Translations under genes and position numbers: made by a program
Notes under the pieces: model-generated
Database searches by the model: none
The model's input: only the letters and a program-made list of their open reading frames with translations
Told to the model about the DNA's origin: nothing
Assembly: GCA_964577215.1 (NCBI GenBank)
Contig: CAZNYK010000002.1
Location: 16,957 to 80,956 of the forward strand
Direction: 5' to 3'
Origin: UBA2329 sp964577215
GTDB taxonomy: Bacteria; Bacteroidota; Bacteroidia; Chitinophagales; Saprospiraceae
Length of the DNA stretch: 64,000 nucleotides
Shown here: positions 8,545 to 17,667 of the stretch, in pieces
Numbering within the stretch: the stretch's first letter is position 1
Layout of the letters: the number at the start of each line of letters is the position of its first letter

Positions 8545-10413
8545 TTACTTTCCCGTCAATTCATTATTACCGCGTACGACATCTGCCATGCGGCCCGAGG
8601 GATCAATCACGATTTTGGCAATGTCTGCATGTTTCACCGGAATAGTAAAAGTATAGGCAGGTTTTACCCAGGGCCAAGGCTCCAGCGTGGCAAATTCGCC
8701 GAATATGGCATCGGCACTCTTGCCGCCCCGCATCATGCACAAAGGAATGTGAAAACGTTGTTTACTGCCGTCGCGCAGTGTGATCTCCACATCCACCGGC
8801 ATCGGCATGGCCCCTGCCCTCTCCAGGGTAACGGAGGTGTTTGCTCTTCCGGAGTGATCAAAAGACTTTACCCTGTAGTCGATACTATGAGTGGAATACA
8901 CGAAATAATCCAAATACCAATCCAGCTCCAGTCCGGATACTCTCTCCATTATGCGGATGAAGTCCTTATCGTCAGGGTGCTTGAATTTCCAATCTTCATA
9001 ATAGCGCAGCAATCCGGCATCCAGCGCCGCCGGCCCAATGACGTAGGCCAACTGAGCCAGGAATACCGCGCCCTTATTGTAGCTGCCAACCCCGTAGGCT
9101 GTGTTGCTTTGAAAATGATCGGAGGGAGTGCTCAACGCCTCTTCCCAGGAGGTTTTGGCGAAATTGATATAACCCTGGTAATCCGGCCACTGCGGAAAAG
9201 CTACCGGGCTTCTTCCCTGTAAAAGGCTCTCGCCTGCCAGGAAATTCATCACGTCGGCGGAGGCATAGTTTACAAATCCTTCGTCCATCCAGGCATAACG
9301 GGCCTCATTGGTGCCCAGTATCATAGGATACCAACTGTGCATCAACTCGTGCACAGACACCCCCACGAGGCTGTTGAGCGGCCGGTGCCCGGTGATGAGC
9401 GTAGCCATAGGATATTCCATGCCCCCGTCGCCGCCCTGTATGAAGGCGTATTCCGGGTAAGGATACTTCCCAAACCGGGCGTTGATGTAGTCGAACGCGC
9501 GGTCCATGATCGCCGGCAGCTTTTCCCATGCCTCCGTCCTTTCGCCGGGCTGGTAAAAAAAGCGGAGCACCGTGCCGTCGGCACGGGTCAGCGTGGTGTG
9601 CTTATAGTCGGGGTCGGCAGCCCATACAAAGTCATTGACATTGCCGGCTTTGAAGTGCCAGGTCAATTTGCGCGCACCGGATACCGGCCCGGGGCCCTTT
9701 CCGAAATAGCCGTGACCTGTACTATCCGGGTTTTGCAGCACTCCCGTGGCAGCCACCACAAACCGGGCATCTATGGATATGCGCACATCAAAATCGCCGA
9801 AAGTGCCGTAGAATTCTCTTCCGATATAATCGTCGGGGTGCCAGCCATGGCGGTCATAAGCGCAGATTTTGGGATACCACTGCGCCATGGAATAATCAAT
9901 TCCCTCTGAATTGTTCCTGCCGTTGCGCCGGATTTGGAGCGGCACCTGCGATTCAAATTCCATTTGGAACTGAGCCTTTTGGCCGGGCAATACAGGGTTG
10001 GAGAGTTTGACCTCCAATATGGTTCCCTGTACCTTAATGGATGCCGCCGGCGCCCCATCGTGCAGAAAGGTATTGACTTTAGTATAACCGGTTTCTCCCG
10101 GTTTGAGCCTGGTAATTCGATCAGCAATGCGCGAATCCGGATCGGCGATATGCATAGAGCGCATTTCCATCATACTGCCCGGCTGAAAGGCATTGAGGTA
10201 CAAATGATAAAACACCCGGTGCAAGGTGTCGGGAGAATTATTGTAATACGTGAGCTGCTGAACGCCCTGGAACCGGTGCCTGCTCACATCAAAATCAATT
10301 TCCATTTGATATTCCACCCGCTGCTGCCAATAGCCGGAGCCGGGTTGGGCCGAAGCGATACATAGCCATGAAAAAAATGCGACCGGCAGAGAAAGAATGC
10401 GACTGTAGGGCAT
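8545..10413 (-). CDS. M1 family zinc metallopeptidase (aminopeptidase N-like), secreted
   Basis: 622 residues. A signal peptide (MPYSRILSLPVAFFSWLCIASAQ) precedes an N-terminal beta-saddle domain (FDVSRHRFQGVQQLTYYNNS). The catalytic domain carries the substrate-binding GGMEYPMATL motif (about residue 330, a variant of GAMEN) and the zinc site HELMHSWYP with the third ligand in WMDEGFVNYAS, spaced as in M1 peptidases. A catalytic Tyr region is present near GSYNKGAVFL. It should trim peptides in the periplasm or outside. The gene lies between two glycan-synthesis genes on the same strand, but its own terminator follows it and it has no evident glycan role. Confidence 0.9.
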   Translation of the reverse strand: MPYSRILSLPVAFFSWLCIASAQPGSGYWQQRVEYQMEIDFDVSRHRFQGVQQLTYYNNSPDTLHRVFYHLYLNAFQPGSMMEMRSMHIADPDSRIADRITRLKPGETGYTKVNTFLHDGAPAASIKVQGTILEVKLSNPVLPGQKAQFQMEFESQVPLQIRRNGRNNSEGIDYSMAQWYPKICAYDRHGWHPDDYIGREFYGTFGDFDVRISIDARFVVAATGVLQNPDSTGHGYFGKGPGPVSGARKLTWHFKAGNVNDFVWAADPDYKHTTLTRADGTVLRFFYQPGERTEAWEKLPAIMDRAFDYINARFGKYPYPEYAFIQGGDGGMEYPMATLITGHRPLNSLVGVSVHELMHSWYPMILGTNEARYAWMDEGFVNYASADVMNFLAGESLLQGRSPVAFPQWPDYQGYINFAKTSWEEALSTPSDHFQSNTAYGVGSYNKGAVFLAQLAYVIGPAALDAGLLRYYEDWKFKHPDDKDFIRIMERVSGLELDWYLDYFVYSTHSIDYRVKSFDHSGRANTSVTLERAGAMPMPVDVEITLRDGSKQRFHIPLCMMRGGKSADAIFGEFATLEPWPWVKPAYTFTIPVKHADIAKIVIDPSGRMADVVRGNNELTGK

Positions 10414-10492
10414 CGATACTGGATTTATTTGAAGCTATGGTCTTTACCTTTCCGTGGGTTCATCCGGCAACTGAAGTCGCCGGTACAGAGGC

Positions 10493-11554
10493 TTACTTCC
10501 ATCCCGCTTTCGCCATCAATTCATCCGCCTTTTCATAACGGGCCGCAACCTCATTCAGGCGCGCGGTTATTTCGTAGAAACCTCCGATTTCATCAAAAAG
10601 ATCATGCGGAAGCGTCATTGGATTGATGGGGAGGTCAACGGTAGCATTGGTAAACACAGGTTGCTGCTCGGCGCCGGTAAGAAATTCCAGCAACATGACT
10701 CCAAAATCGCGGTGAGGCGCATTTCTCAGCAGGCCTGCCCCGCCAATGTAAAAGACGGAGGTCTTATCAGGTTGCGTCAAAAAAATAAATCCAACCTGGC
10801 TTGCAGGCGTAGTGAACTCGGGATTGCCGCTCGCTTTCATTTGCAATAGCACGTTGGATGGAACCAGGGCCATGGTACCCTGCCCTGCTGCAAGGGCTTT
10901 GATGATGTCATAGTCAGTGGCGGCCTGCACCCCTTCGAGGCGGTTTTTCAGCACGCCGTCCAACCAGCGGGAGGCGAAGGCCTCACCATTCACGGCAATC
11001 AGCCCGGCTACAAGCCCCCTGTTGGATGCCTGGGAAGGGTTTCCCAAAAGCAACTTGCCGCGCAGGGCGGGCGCCGTAATGTCGCTATAGGTGTAAAGCG
11101 TGCGCAGGTCAATTTTGCCCTTGGCAAAGGCCAGCCCTACGGCGCCCCGGTCCAATGCGGTCCAATGGCCCTCATTGTCGCGATACCGGGTGGGCACGTT
11201 GCGGTCCAATTGCTGGGTAGAAAAAGGCTGCAAAAGCCCCGCCTTGCGCGCTTCTTCCAAATACCAGGCATCCGGGGCGATGAACACGTCTGCCTGAACC
11301 TGATCTGCCTCGGCTTTCATACGGGCAAGCAAGTTTTCCTCGGTATCCTTGACCACCTCCACCTTAATGCCTGTATTGGCGGTAAACTGATTGAACAATT
11401 GCTGGTCAGCGGTGAAATAGCGATGCGTATAAACGCGTACAATATTGGTGTTGACCTCAGCCGCGGAAGCGGAATCAGCCTGGCTGCCTTGTTTGCCGCC
11501 GCATGAGTTGAAAAGAAACCCCGCGGTTATGAAAAAAAGAATTCTAAAAAGCAT
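10493..11554 (-). CDS. Iron(III)-type ABC transporter substrate-binding lipoprotein (orphan)
   Basis: 353 residues. A lipoprotein signal (MLFRILFFITAGFLFNSCGG) places the protein on a membrane surface. The body matches the FbpA/FutA-type periplasmic binding protein family: VRVYTHRYFTADQQLFNQF, TGIKVEVVKD, LLARMKAEA, ADVFIAPDAWYLEEA, ALDRGAVGLAFAKG, LRGKLLLGNPSQASN, QVGFIFLTQ and IGGAGLLRNAPH. No permease or ATPase gene is next to it. The ligand could be ferric iron or another small molecule. An in-frame TTG lies three codons upstream of the ATG chosen; both would give a lipobox. The FkbM gene stops 16 bases upstream on the same strand, so the two may be co-transcribed. Confidence 0.82.
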   Translation of the reverse strand: MLFRILFFITAGFLFNSCGGKQGSQADSASAAEVNTNIVRVYTHRYFTADQQLFNQFTANTGIKVEVVKDTEENLLARMKAEADQVQADVFIAPDAWYLEEARKAGLLQPFSTQQLDRNVPTRYRDNEGHWTALDRGAVGLAFAKGKIDLRTLYTYSDITAPALRGKLLLGNPSQASNRGLVAGLIAVNGEAFASRWLDGVLKNRLEGVQAATDYDIIKALAAGQGTMALVPSNVLLQMKASGNPEFTTPASQVGFIFLTQPDKTSVFYIGGAGLLRNAPHRDFGVMLLEFLTGAEQQPVFTNATVDLPINPMTLPHDLFDEIGGFYEITARLNEVAARYEKADELMAKAGWK

Positions 11555-11570
11555 GGGTAGCAAAGTTTAT

Positions 11571-12485
11571 TTAACCGGCAAAGTTGGGTATTTGCGGCAA
11601 AAACACAAAATTCTCAGAATCAATTCCCTGTTGCAGCATGTACTTGTCCAGATCCGTACATGGTTGAAGCTGTCCAACTGCATCCGGCACATATGCCCGG
11701 ACACCCCACTCAAACAGCACTTCTGCCGCCTTGCGATGCGAATGGCCGGGAATGTACTCCATTGCAATCACAGGCGGCGCTTTGCTCTTGATCAATTCCC
11801 TCATTCCCAGCAATACATCGTACTCGGCGCCCTCCACATCAATCTTGACAAGCCGGGGACTTGCGCCTGCGCGTTCAAAAAAAATATCCAGCGAAACAGA
11901 GGAGAGCTCTACCTTGCGGCCTTTCAAATGTGCCGGAACGGCCTCCGGGTTAGTAGTATTGTACTCCGAGAAAAGTGTGGGAAATTCCCAAAACGGCAAC
12001 TGGCCCTCCCCGCTTCCCACCAAAATCTGCATGGCTTCGACATGCGGAAAAGCGGCAGTATTGCGCTGTAAAACGCTAAAGTTAGCCTCTCCCGGTTCAA
12101 AGGCAAATACACGTCCTTGTTCTTCGCAGAGAACAGCGGCAAGCAGCGTAAAAAAACCGAAATGCGCACCCACATCAGCCACTACATCACCAGGACGGAG
12201 AAATTGCATGAGAAAACGCGCCAGCCGGAGTTCGGAATCATGCGTCTTGCACCCCAACAGGTACAGGTCCATTCCTGCAGGTAGGGCCACTTCCATCTCG
12301 GCGCCGAAAAAGGTGCGGCAGCGGCGAAGTTGGGGCTTCCCGGTGAGTGGATAAATGATATGGCGAAATGCCATGACGCCCAGGTAGCTACCGGGGTTGT
12401 ATATCAGGCGCCGCCATTTGGATGCCGCGGCCAGCCTGGTCGCCTCATCAAGCTTTTCACTCCATTGATGCAGCAATGCAATCAT
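11571..12485 (-). CDS. FkbM family SAM-dependent methyltransferase
   Basis: 304 residues starting MIALLHQWSEKLDEA. The Rossmann methyltransferase motifs are clear: VVADVGAHFGFFTLLAAVL (motif I), VFAFEPGEANFSVLQRN (motif II), then LVKIDVEGAEYDVLLGM, which is the FkbM signature. FkbM enzymes O-methylate sugars or polyketides; here a sugar in the surface glycan is likely. The ATG at 12485 overlaps the TGA of the O-antigen ligase gene by four bases (ATGA), so translation is probably coupled. The frame stays open for 143 codons further upstream, but that part only mirrors the ligase gene in another frame and is not a fusion. Confidence 0.9.
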   Translation of the reverse strand: MIALLHQWSEKLDEATRLAAASKWRRLIYNPGSYLGVMAFRHIIYPLTGKPQLRRCRTFFGAEMEVALPAGMDLYLLGCKTHDSELRLARFLMQFLRPGDVVADVGAHFGFFTLLAAVLCEEQGRVFAFEPGEANFSVLQRNTAAFPHVEAMQILVGSGEGQLPFWEFPTLFSEYNTTNPEAVPAHLKGRKVELSSVSLDIFFERAGASPRLVKIDVEGAEYDVLLGMRELIKSKAPPVIAMEYIPGHSHRKAAEVLFEWGVRAYVPDAVGQLQPCTDLDKYMLQQGIDSENFVFLPQIPNFAG

Positions 12486-13942
12486 TGGGTTGCTGCATTT
12501 TGCCGGCGCGAAAGCAAGTCGAAATTGACCAGCATTGCCAGATGCATAAAAAAGAAGGAGCCTATCTTGTCGGTCTCTATCAAGTCGTTGATAATACAGA
12601 GGACAAGGATGATGATAACGGAAAGAGAAATCATCATCACGGCTTGTTTGCTGCGCTTTTCGCGGAGCCGATGATAAATTCTCTCGCCGTACAACAGTGC
12701 CGCGAATGCCGGCAGCAGAAAAAACAGTAAACCCGGCAAGCCCTGCTCCACGGATATCATCAGGTAATAACAATGGATGCCGGAGCGCTCCGGGTTGTGA
12801 CTCACATACGTTCGAAAACTGGATACGGTATATGGCTTGTACTCCTCCAGGAAGTTGCCCGGCCCAAAGCCCGTCAACGGGCGTTCGCCTACCATATAAA
12901 ACCCGGCGATCCAACGATAAAATCGCTCCATGGTGGAAATATCTTCTCCCTGCGCGGTGGCTTCCAGTAAATTGTCGAAGCGGGTATGGCTGATGGTGCG
13001 TTCATAAGTGGGAGCAAACCGGAGATATGTGTTTTGAGAAGCCATCCAGCCCGTTGTCAATACTATCGCCAGAACTGCGAAGCCGAGAGCAGCCTTCATC
13101 AGTTTTAAACGAATGACCCAATATGCACCGAGCGCGATGAGAACAGCGCCCATAGCAGCGCGGGTGTAGGAAAGCTGAATGGCCGCCAGTAGCAAAATCA
13201 GGGATCCGAATAGAAAAATGCCCGGAATGCTCCAGCGCGGGTACCAACTGCGGATGAACCATACCAAAGGGAATATAACAGCCATAATAGCTGCATATGA
13301 CACATGATTGCGATAAAATGGAGAAAGGACTCTGTAAACATCCTCAAAGGAAAATCCATAAGTGGCATGGCGCGCCAAAATGATGAGCACTGTGCCTGTC
13401 AAGGGAATAAAAATCACCCAGAAAAAACGTCTGAGGTCCTCTGCGTCCCGCAACAAATAACCTGCCAGAAAGAAAAAAGTGGATAAGTACCAGGTCTTGG
13501 CCAAAAAAAACTTCAGGGAAACGACTGTATCCACAGAGGTAAGCAGTGGCACAACCGTCCAGCCCCAGTGCAGCAACAGCAATAGCGTAATGGGGTGTTG
13601 TAAAAAATCTCGTCCTACGGCACCCCTGTGCCGGGTCAGGTACAGCAGAAAAACAAGCATCAACCCCACGATGAGCGGCTCGGTAGGCAAGTCTGTGCCG
13701 AATCCATTGGGCAATACAATCTCAGTAGATATCGGGATAGAGAAAAGGAGCAGGTAAAAAACCCGGCGAAAGTCCATTACGCTCTGGTAGGTCAGAAGGG
13801 CTAAAACCGGCAGGCCCAGCCAAAGCCATTCGTGTTTATACACGGCTGCGAACAGCCCCGACAATGTGAGCAAGGCGAATACGGCAAAAAGCGCCTTTTC
13901 TACTGTAATAGCGCCGGCAATTGCTGTTTTCAGGCGGATCAT
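12482..13942 (-). CDS. O-antigen ligase / polymerase family membrane protein
   Basis: 486 residues with about 12 predicted membrane helices. A large extracytoplasmic loop (about residues 310-390) contains GERPLTGFGPGNFLEEY and SHNPERSGIHCYYL, the pattern of the Wzy_C/WaaL domain with the conserved H that follows the TGxGxGNF-like segment. These proteins join undecaprenyl-linked glycan to an acceptor or polymerise repeat units at the outer face of the inner membrane. It is the first gene of the minus-strand block and is coupled to the FkbM methyltransferase. A TTTTG...TACTTTTG promoter-like pair lies just upstream. Confidence 0.88.
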   Translation of the reverse strand: MIRLKTAIAGAITVEKALFAVFALLTLSGLFAAVYKHEWLWLGLPVLALLTYQSVMDFRRVFYLLLFSIPISTEIVLPNGFGTDLPTEPLIVGLMLVFLLYLTRHRGAVGRDFLQHPITLLLLLHWGWTVVPLLTSVDTVVSLKFFLAKTWYLSTFFFLAGYLLRDAEDLRRFFWVIFIPLTGTVLIILARHATYGFSFEDVYRVLSPFYRNHVSYAAIMAVIFPLVWFIRSWYPRWSIPGIFLFGSLILLLAAIQLSYTRAAMGAVLIALGAYWVIRLKLMKAALGFAVLAIVLTTGWMASQNTYLRFAPTYERTISHTRFDNLLEATAQGEDISTMERFYRWIAGFYMVGERPLTGFGPGNFLEEYKPYTVSSFRTYVSHNPERSGIHCYYLMISVEQGLPGLLFFLLPAFAALLYGERIYHRLREKRSKQAVMMISLSVIIILVLCIINDLIETDKIGSFFFMHLAMLVNFDLLSRRQNAATQ

Positions 13943-13959
13943 CCGGAAAGTTTACGAGG

Positions 13960-13995
13960 CAAAAGTAACATTTGTCATTTCTTTTCTCCTCAAAA
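13960..13995 (-). promoter_or_regulatory. Candidate Bacteroidota promoter for the O-antigen ligase gene
   Basis: Read on the minus strand, TTTTG (13991-13995) is followed 23 bases later by TACTTTTG (13960-13967), close to the Bacteroidota -33 TTTG / -7 TAnnTTTG pattern. It ends 18 bases from the ATG at 13942. The spacing is at the long end of what is usual. Confidence 0.4.
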
Positions 13996-14034
13996 CCTCT
14001 TTAATTGCCGCTGGTGATAAGAAAAGCAAACGAA

Positions 14035-15183
14035 ATGAAAAAGATTTTGATCATAGGGGGTTACGGCAATGCCGGGCGCTGTATCGCGCGCTTATTGCTG
14101 GAGCAAAAGCGCGACGTGCATGTCATCCTGGGCGGCCGCGACATCGAAAAGGCCCAACGCCTTGCCGGTGCTTTGAATGAAGGTAGTACCACGGGGCGCG
14201 TTTCGGCCGTCCAATTAGACGCCACGCAAAAGAACAGCCTGGAAGATGCCCTGCCGCAGGCCGACTTTGTGGTAAACGCCGCCGGTACAATGACGCATAC
14301 GTCCCTCATTGCGGAAGCCCTGCTGCAGGCCGGTAAAGATGCAATGGATACGCAGTTATCCTCCCCCGAAAAACTTGAGGTTCTGGGGCGGTACGCTTCC
14401 ACTTTTAAAGATGCCGGCCTTTGCTACATAACCGACGGCGGATTTCACCCCGGCGTGCCAGCGGCATTAGTGCGGTTTGCAGCCATTGAATTTGACCGCC
14501 TGGAGCGCGCCAACGTATTCAGTGCCATGCGCATCAATTGGAAAGCCCTGGAGTTGTCGCCGGAAACCATGGACGAATTTGTCCATGAATTCAGATACTA
14601 TAACGGCGCCACCTTTCAAAACGGCGCCTGGGTGAAGCCCAAATCCTACGAGGCGGCGCCTTTCAACTTCGGCCCGCCGTTCGGCAGGGAATACTGCGCT
14701 CCGATGTATTTGTCGGAACTGGCAGTGTTGCCGGAAGAAATCCCAAGCCTCAAAGAGACAGGGTTTTTCGTGAGCGGATTCAACGTGTTGACCGACTATT
14801 TGCTCATACCTGTGGTGTACCTGGCTGCCAGGTGGCTTCCGACCAGGAAATTGCGCTGGGCCTCCAGGCTGTTCAAATGGGGACTGGGTTTCACCAGGCC
14901 GCCCTACGGCATCCACTTAGTGGCGGATTGCAGAGGCGTGGAGGATGGCAAAAGCCAGCGACGGCGCATTCGCCTTTACCACAAGGACGCATACCTGATG
15001 ACGGCCGCGCCGGTGACCGCTTGCCTGCTTCAGTACCTCGACGGCAGCATTCGGAAGCCCGGCTTGTGGTATCAGGCAGACATTGTAGAACCGGCCCGGT
15101 TCATAGCAGACTTGGTCCACATGGGTGTCAGAGTGACGGAAGAAACCGACAGAACTCGAAAGCGCAAAGCCCAGCCTGCTTAG
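14035..15183 (+). CDS. Saccharopine dehydrogenase NADP-binding domain protein
   Basis: 382 residues. The N-terminus is a dinucleotide-binding fold (KKILIIGGYGNAGRCIARLL) followed by ILGGRDIEKAQRLA, VQLDATQKNSLEDAL and VVNAAGTMTHTSLIAEALL, as in saccharopine-dehydrogenase-like oxidoreductases. The C-terminal part includes YITDGGFHPGVPAALVRF. The substrate cannot be told from sequence. The frame also has a TTG start ten codons upstream; the ATG at 14035 starts right at the nucleotide-binding strand. The gene diverges from the O-antigen ligase gene, and its 3' end overlaps the end of ndk by four bases in convergent orientation. Confidence 0.82.
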   Translation: MKKILIIGGYGNAGRCIARLLLEQKRDVHVILGGRDIEKAQRLAGALNEGSTTGRVSAVQLDATQKNSLEDALPQADFVVNAAGTMTHTSLIAEALLQAGKDAMDTQLSSPEKLEVLGRYASTFKDAGLCYITDGGFHPGVPAALVRFAAIEFDRLERANVFSAMRINWKALELSPETMDEFVHEFRYYNGATFQNGAWVKPKSYEAAPFNFGPPFGREYCAPMYLSELAVLPEEIPSLKETGFFVSGFNVLTDYLLIPVVYLAARWLPTRKLRWASRLFKWGLGFTRPPYGIHLVADCRGVEDGKSQRRRIRLYHKDAYLMTAAPVTACLLQYLDGSIRKPGLWYQADIVEPARFIADLVHMGVRVTEETDRTRKRKAQPA

Positions 15184-15599
15184 AAGCGCTCCAAGCTGGA
15201 AAAGAAAAATGCACTTTCAATTGCGGCATTTTCGTCAGAATCGGAACCGTGTACGGCATTTTCGCCCACATTGCGGGCATACAGTGCTCGAATGGTGCCC
15301 GGTGCGGCTTTAGCAGGATCGGTTGCACCGATGAGGGTGCGAAAATCCTCAACGGCGTTTTCTTTTTCCAGGATTGCCGCTACGATCGGGCCGGAAGACA
15401 TAAACTCCACCAGCTCGCCATAAAAGGGACGTTCTTTGTGTACCGCATAAAATTCTCCTGCCTTACTGGCGGAGAGATGCATCATTTTAATTGCCGCGAT
15501 GCGAAATCCGGCTTCATTGATCTTTGCGAGAATGGCGCCGATATGCCCGCTCTGCACCGCATCGGGCTTGATCATCGTAAAAGTGGTATTGCCTGCCAT
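15180..15599 (-). CDS. ndk: Nucleoside-diphosphate kinase
   Basis: 139 residues, the usual size. The phosphate-accepting His lies in NAVHGSDSDENA near residue 113. Other family marks are TFTMIKPDAV at the N-terminus, PFYGELVEFMSSGP, and GATDPAKAAPGTIRALYA. It moves the terminal phosphate of ATP to other nucleoside diphosphates in the cytoplasm. It is a single-gene unit with convergent overlap at its 3' end. Upstream on its strand, 15626-15633 reads TAGCTTTG, a -7 box about 27 bases from the start. Confidence 0.96.
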   Translation of the reverse strand: MAGNTTFTMIKPDAVQSGHIGAILAKINEAGFRIAAIKMMHLSASKAGEFYAVHKERPFYGELVEFMSSGPIVAAILEKENAVEDFRTLIGATDPAKAAPGTIRALYARNVGENAVHGSDSDENAAIESAFFFSSLERF

Positions 15600-15721
15600 A
15601 GGATATTTGGTTTAAAAAAGCGGCGCAAAGCTAATCAAAGTAGAATATTCTGCATCCTGCTTCAATGAATATTTTGTGATATGCCGGAATTTTGTGAAAT
15701 TCGCCCCGACTTTTTGAAACC

Positions 15722-16729
15722 ATGGAGAATTTGCACGAGCTGAAGACCCTCCTGTCTGCTCCCAAAGATATCATCATTATTTCCCACCGCAATCCCGATG
15801 GAGATGCAATAGGTTCTTCTTTAGGGCTTTATCACTATTTGAACAGCTTAGGACACGCCGTTCACGTCATTTTCCCTTCTGAATATCCCGACGCTTTTCT
15901 ATGGATGCCCGGCATCAATGACATTATTATTTTTGATGCCGACCCTGAACGAACCCGCGAGGTGGCCGAGCGCGCCCAAATCATTTTTTGCCTTGATTTT
16001 AACTCTTTAGACCGAATCGATAAAGTCGGAGAGATCATACAGCCGCTCAAAGCAAAAAAAGTACTCATCGACCATCACCTCTACCCCGAACCCTTTGCCG
16101 ACTACATGATCTCGGATACTATGGCCAGTTCCACGGCTGAAATGATATTCGAATTCATCGACCGCATGGGGCACAAAGCCGAGATGCCCATCGCCACGGC
16201 AGAATCTATCTACACGGGAATCGTTACAGATACCGGTTCCTTTAAATTCAGCACATCGGCCAAGTTGTTTCGCATCGTAGCTGAATTGCTCGAACTTGGA
16301 GTGGACGACTACAAGCTCCAGGACCTCATTTTCAACACCCTCGATGAGAAGCAACTCCGCCTCCTCGGGCATTGCCTGTACAACAGAATGGAAATACTTC
16401 CCGAATACCGCACCGGGATCATTACCCTTACCAAGGAAGATTATGAAACGTTTGAGATCGCAAGGGGAGAAACGGAAGGCATCGTGAATTACCTGCTCAA
16501 AATGAAAGACATCACCATGGCGGCTTTCATTACCGAACAACCCAACATAGTAAAGCTTTCCCTGCGCTCCAAAGGCGACTTTTCCGTACAGGAGATAGCC
16601 CGCAAGCATTTCAAAGGCGGCGGGCATCGCAATGCCTCCGGGGGATTTTCTTTCCAGCCGCTGAAAGCCACCCTCCGCAAGTTCAAAGAGCTGCTCCCTG
16701 AATACAAGGATACGCTCAACTCATATTGA
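15722..16729 (+). CDS. DHH/DHHA1 phosphoesterase, NrnA-like (nanoRNase / pAp phosphatase)
   Basis: 335 residues. The DHH domain has HRNPDGDAIGSSLGL (about 22-36), FDADPE, CLDFNSLDRID and the name-giving IDHHLYPEPF. The DHHA1 domain ends with GGGHRNASGG (about 299-308), which binds substrate. The arrangement and length fit NrnA, which degrades 2-5-mer RNA and dephosphorylates 3'-phosphoadenosine 5'-phosphate. It is followed after 38 bases by the FKBP lipoprotein gene. Confidence 0.9.
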   Translation: MENLHELKTLLSAPKDIIIISHRNPDGDAIGSSLGLYHYLNSLGHAVHVIFPSEYPDAFLWMPGINDIIIFDADPERTREVAERAQIIFCLDFNSLDRIDKVGEIIQPLKAKKVLIDHHLYPEPFADYMISDTMASSTAEMIFEFIDRMGHKAEMPIATAESIYTGIVTDTGSFKFSTSAKLFRIVAELLELGVDDYKLQDLIFNTLDEKQLRLLGHCLYNRMEILPEYRTGIITLTKEDYETFEIARGETEGIVNYLLKMKDITMAAFITEQPNIVKLSLRSKGDFSVQEIARKHFKGGGHRNASGGFSFQPLKATLRKFKELLPEYKDTLNSY

Positions 16730-16767
16730 CACTTCAACATTTCATCACATTATCAATTTACTTCTTT

Positions 16768-17616
16768 ATGAAAATGTATCTGCTTCCGGCCCTCGGCCTG
16801 CTTTTTCTCCTTTTGGGATGCAAAAAACAGGAAGAACTCCGCACATCCGCAGGGTACCGCTATACTATGCATGTGGACAAAGGCGGCGACATGCCTCAAC
16901 CAGGCGACAGGGTCTTTTTCCATGTTAAAGTCAGGAAAAACGATTCCGACTCCATTTTTTACGATACCCGTGACTTTGAGGAGGAAATTCCCAGCGTACA
17001 AATTCCTGCTGAGGAAGAAGGGCAGCCATCTCAGCCCGTCTCACCTGTAGTCGATCTGCTTCGCCTGCTCAGCCCCGGCGACAGCGCTACGGTCATCTGG
17101 GAACTCGACACGGTGTCATTCAAGCCGGAAGGGTTTGAAACCGCCAAAGAACTTTATTACGATATTGTAATGCTGGAAATCAAAACCCAGGCTCAAATTG
17201 ACGAGGCCAAAAACCTCATCACTGCCCAGGTAAACGAGTTTGCCACGGCAATGAGCAGCGGCAATCCGCCGGCTGGTCTGCAAACCTCTGCTTCCGGATT
17301 GAAATACCTCATCCTCGAGCAAGGTAAAGGGCCCGCAGCCGACCCCGGAATTTCCGTCAAGGTACATTACTATGGCGCATTGCCTGATGGCACATTGTTT
17401 GACACTTCCTTCGATCGAGGTACGCCGCTTCCCTTTACACTTGGAGATCAAGGCCTTATCGCCGGATGGACGGAAGGTGTGGACTTGCTCAACGAAGGCG
17501 GCAAAGCCATTTTGTACATCCCCTTTCAGTTGGGGTATGGCGAAACAGGCTTTCCACCGGTAATCCCGGAAAAATCCGATCTCATATTCTACGTCGAACT
17601 CGTTTCGGTGAACTGA
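16768..17616 (+). CDS. FKBP-type peptidyl-prolyl isomerase lipoprotein with tandem domains
   Basis: 282 residues. The signal MKMYLLPALGLLFLLLGC ends in a lipobox, so the mature protein is lipid-anchored. Residues about 30-145 form a diverged FKBP-like domain (GDRVFFHVKVRKNDSDSIFY, LLRLLSPGDSATVIW). Residues about 180-282 form a canonical one (GLKYLILEQGKGPAA, VKVHYYGALPDGTLFDTSFD, PFTLGDQGLIAGWTEGVDLL, PFQLGYGE). It should assist folding of exported proteins and resembles the GldI/FKBP lipoproteins of Bacteroidota. The ATG at 16768 begins the signal peptide; an upstream TTG overlapping the previous stop is less likely. Confidence 0.9.
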   Translation: MKMYLLPALGLLFLLLGCKKQEELRTSAGYRYTMHVDKGGDMPQPGDRVFFHVKVRKNDSDSIFYDTRDFEEEIPSVQIPAEEEGQPSQPVSPVVDLLRLLSPGDSATVIWELDTVSFKPEGFETAKELYYDIVMLEIKTQAQIDEAKNLITAQVNEFATAMSSGNPPAGLQTSASGLKYLILEQGKGPAADPGISVKVHYYGALPDGTLFDTSFDRGTPLPFTLGDQGLIAGWTEGVDLLNEGGKAILYIPFQLGYGETGFPPVIPEKSDLIFYVELVSVN

Positions 17617-17667
17617 CGTTATACCCGACGAAAAATGGTTTGCGTAAAAAAATAAACTAAAAATACG

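Noticed and set aside
12486..12914. Apparent N-terminal fusion of 143 codons to the FkbM methyltransferase
   Set aside because: This stretch lies inside the O-antigen ligase gene in another frame; the ATGA overlap at 12482-12485 explains the true start.
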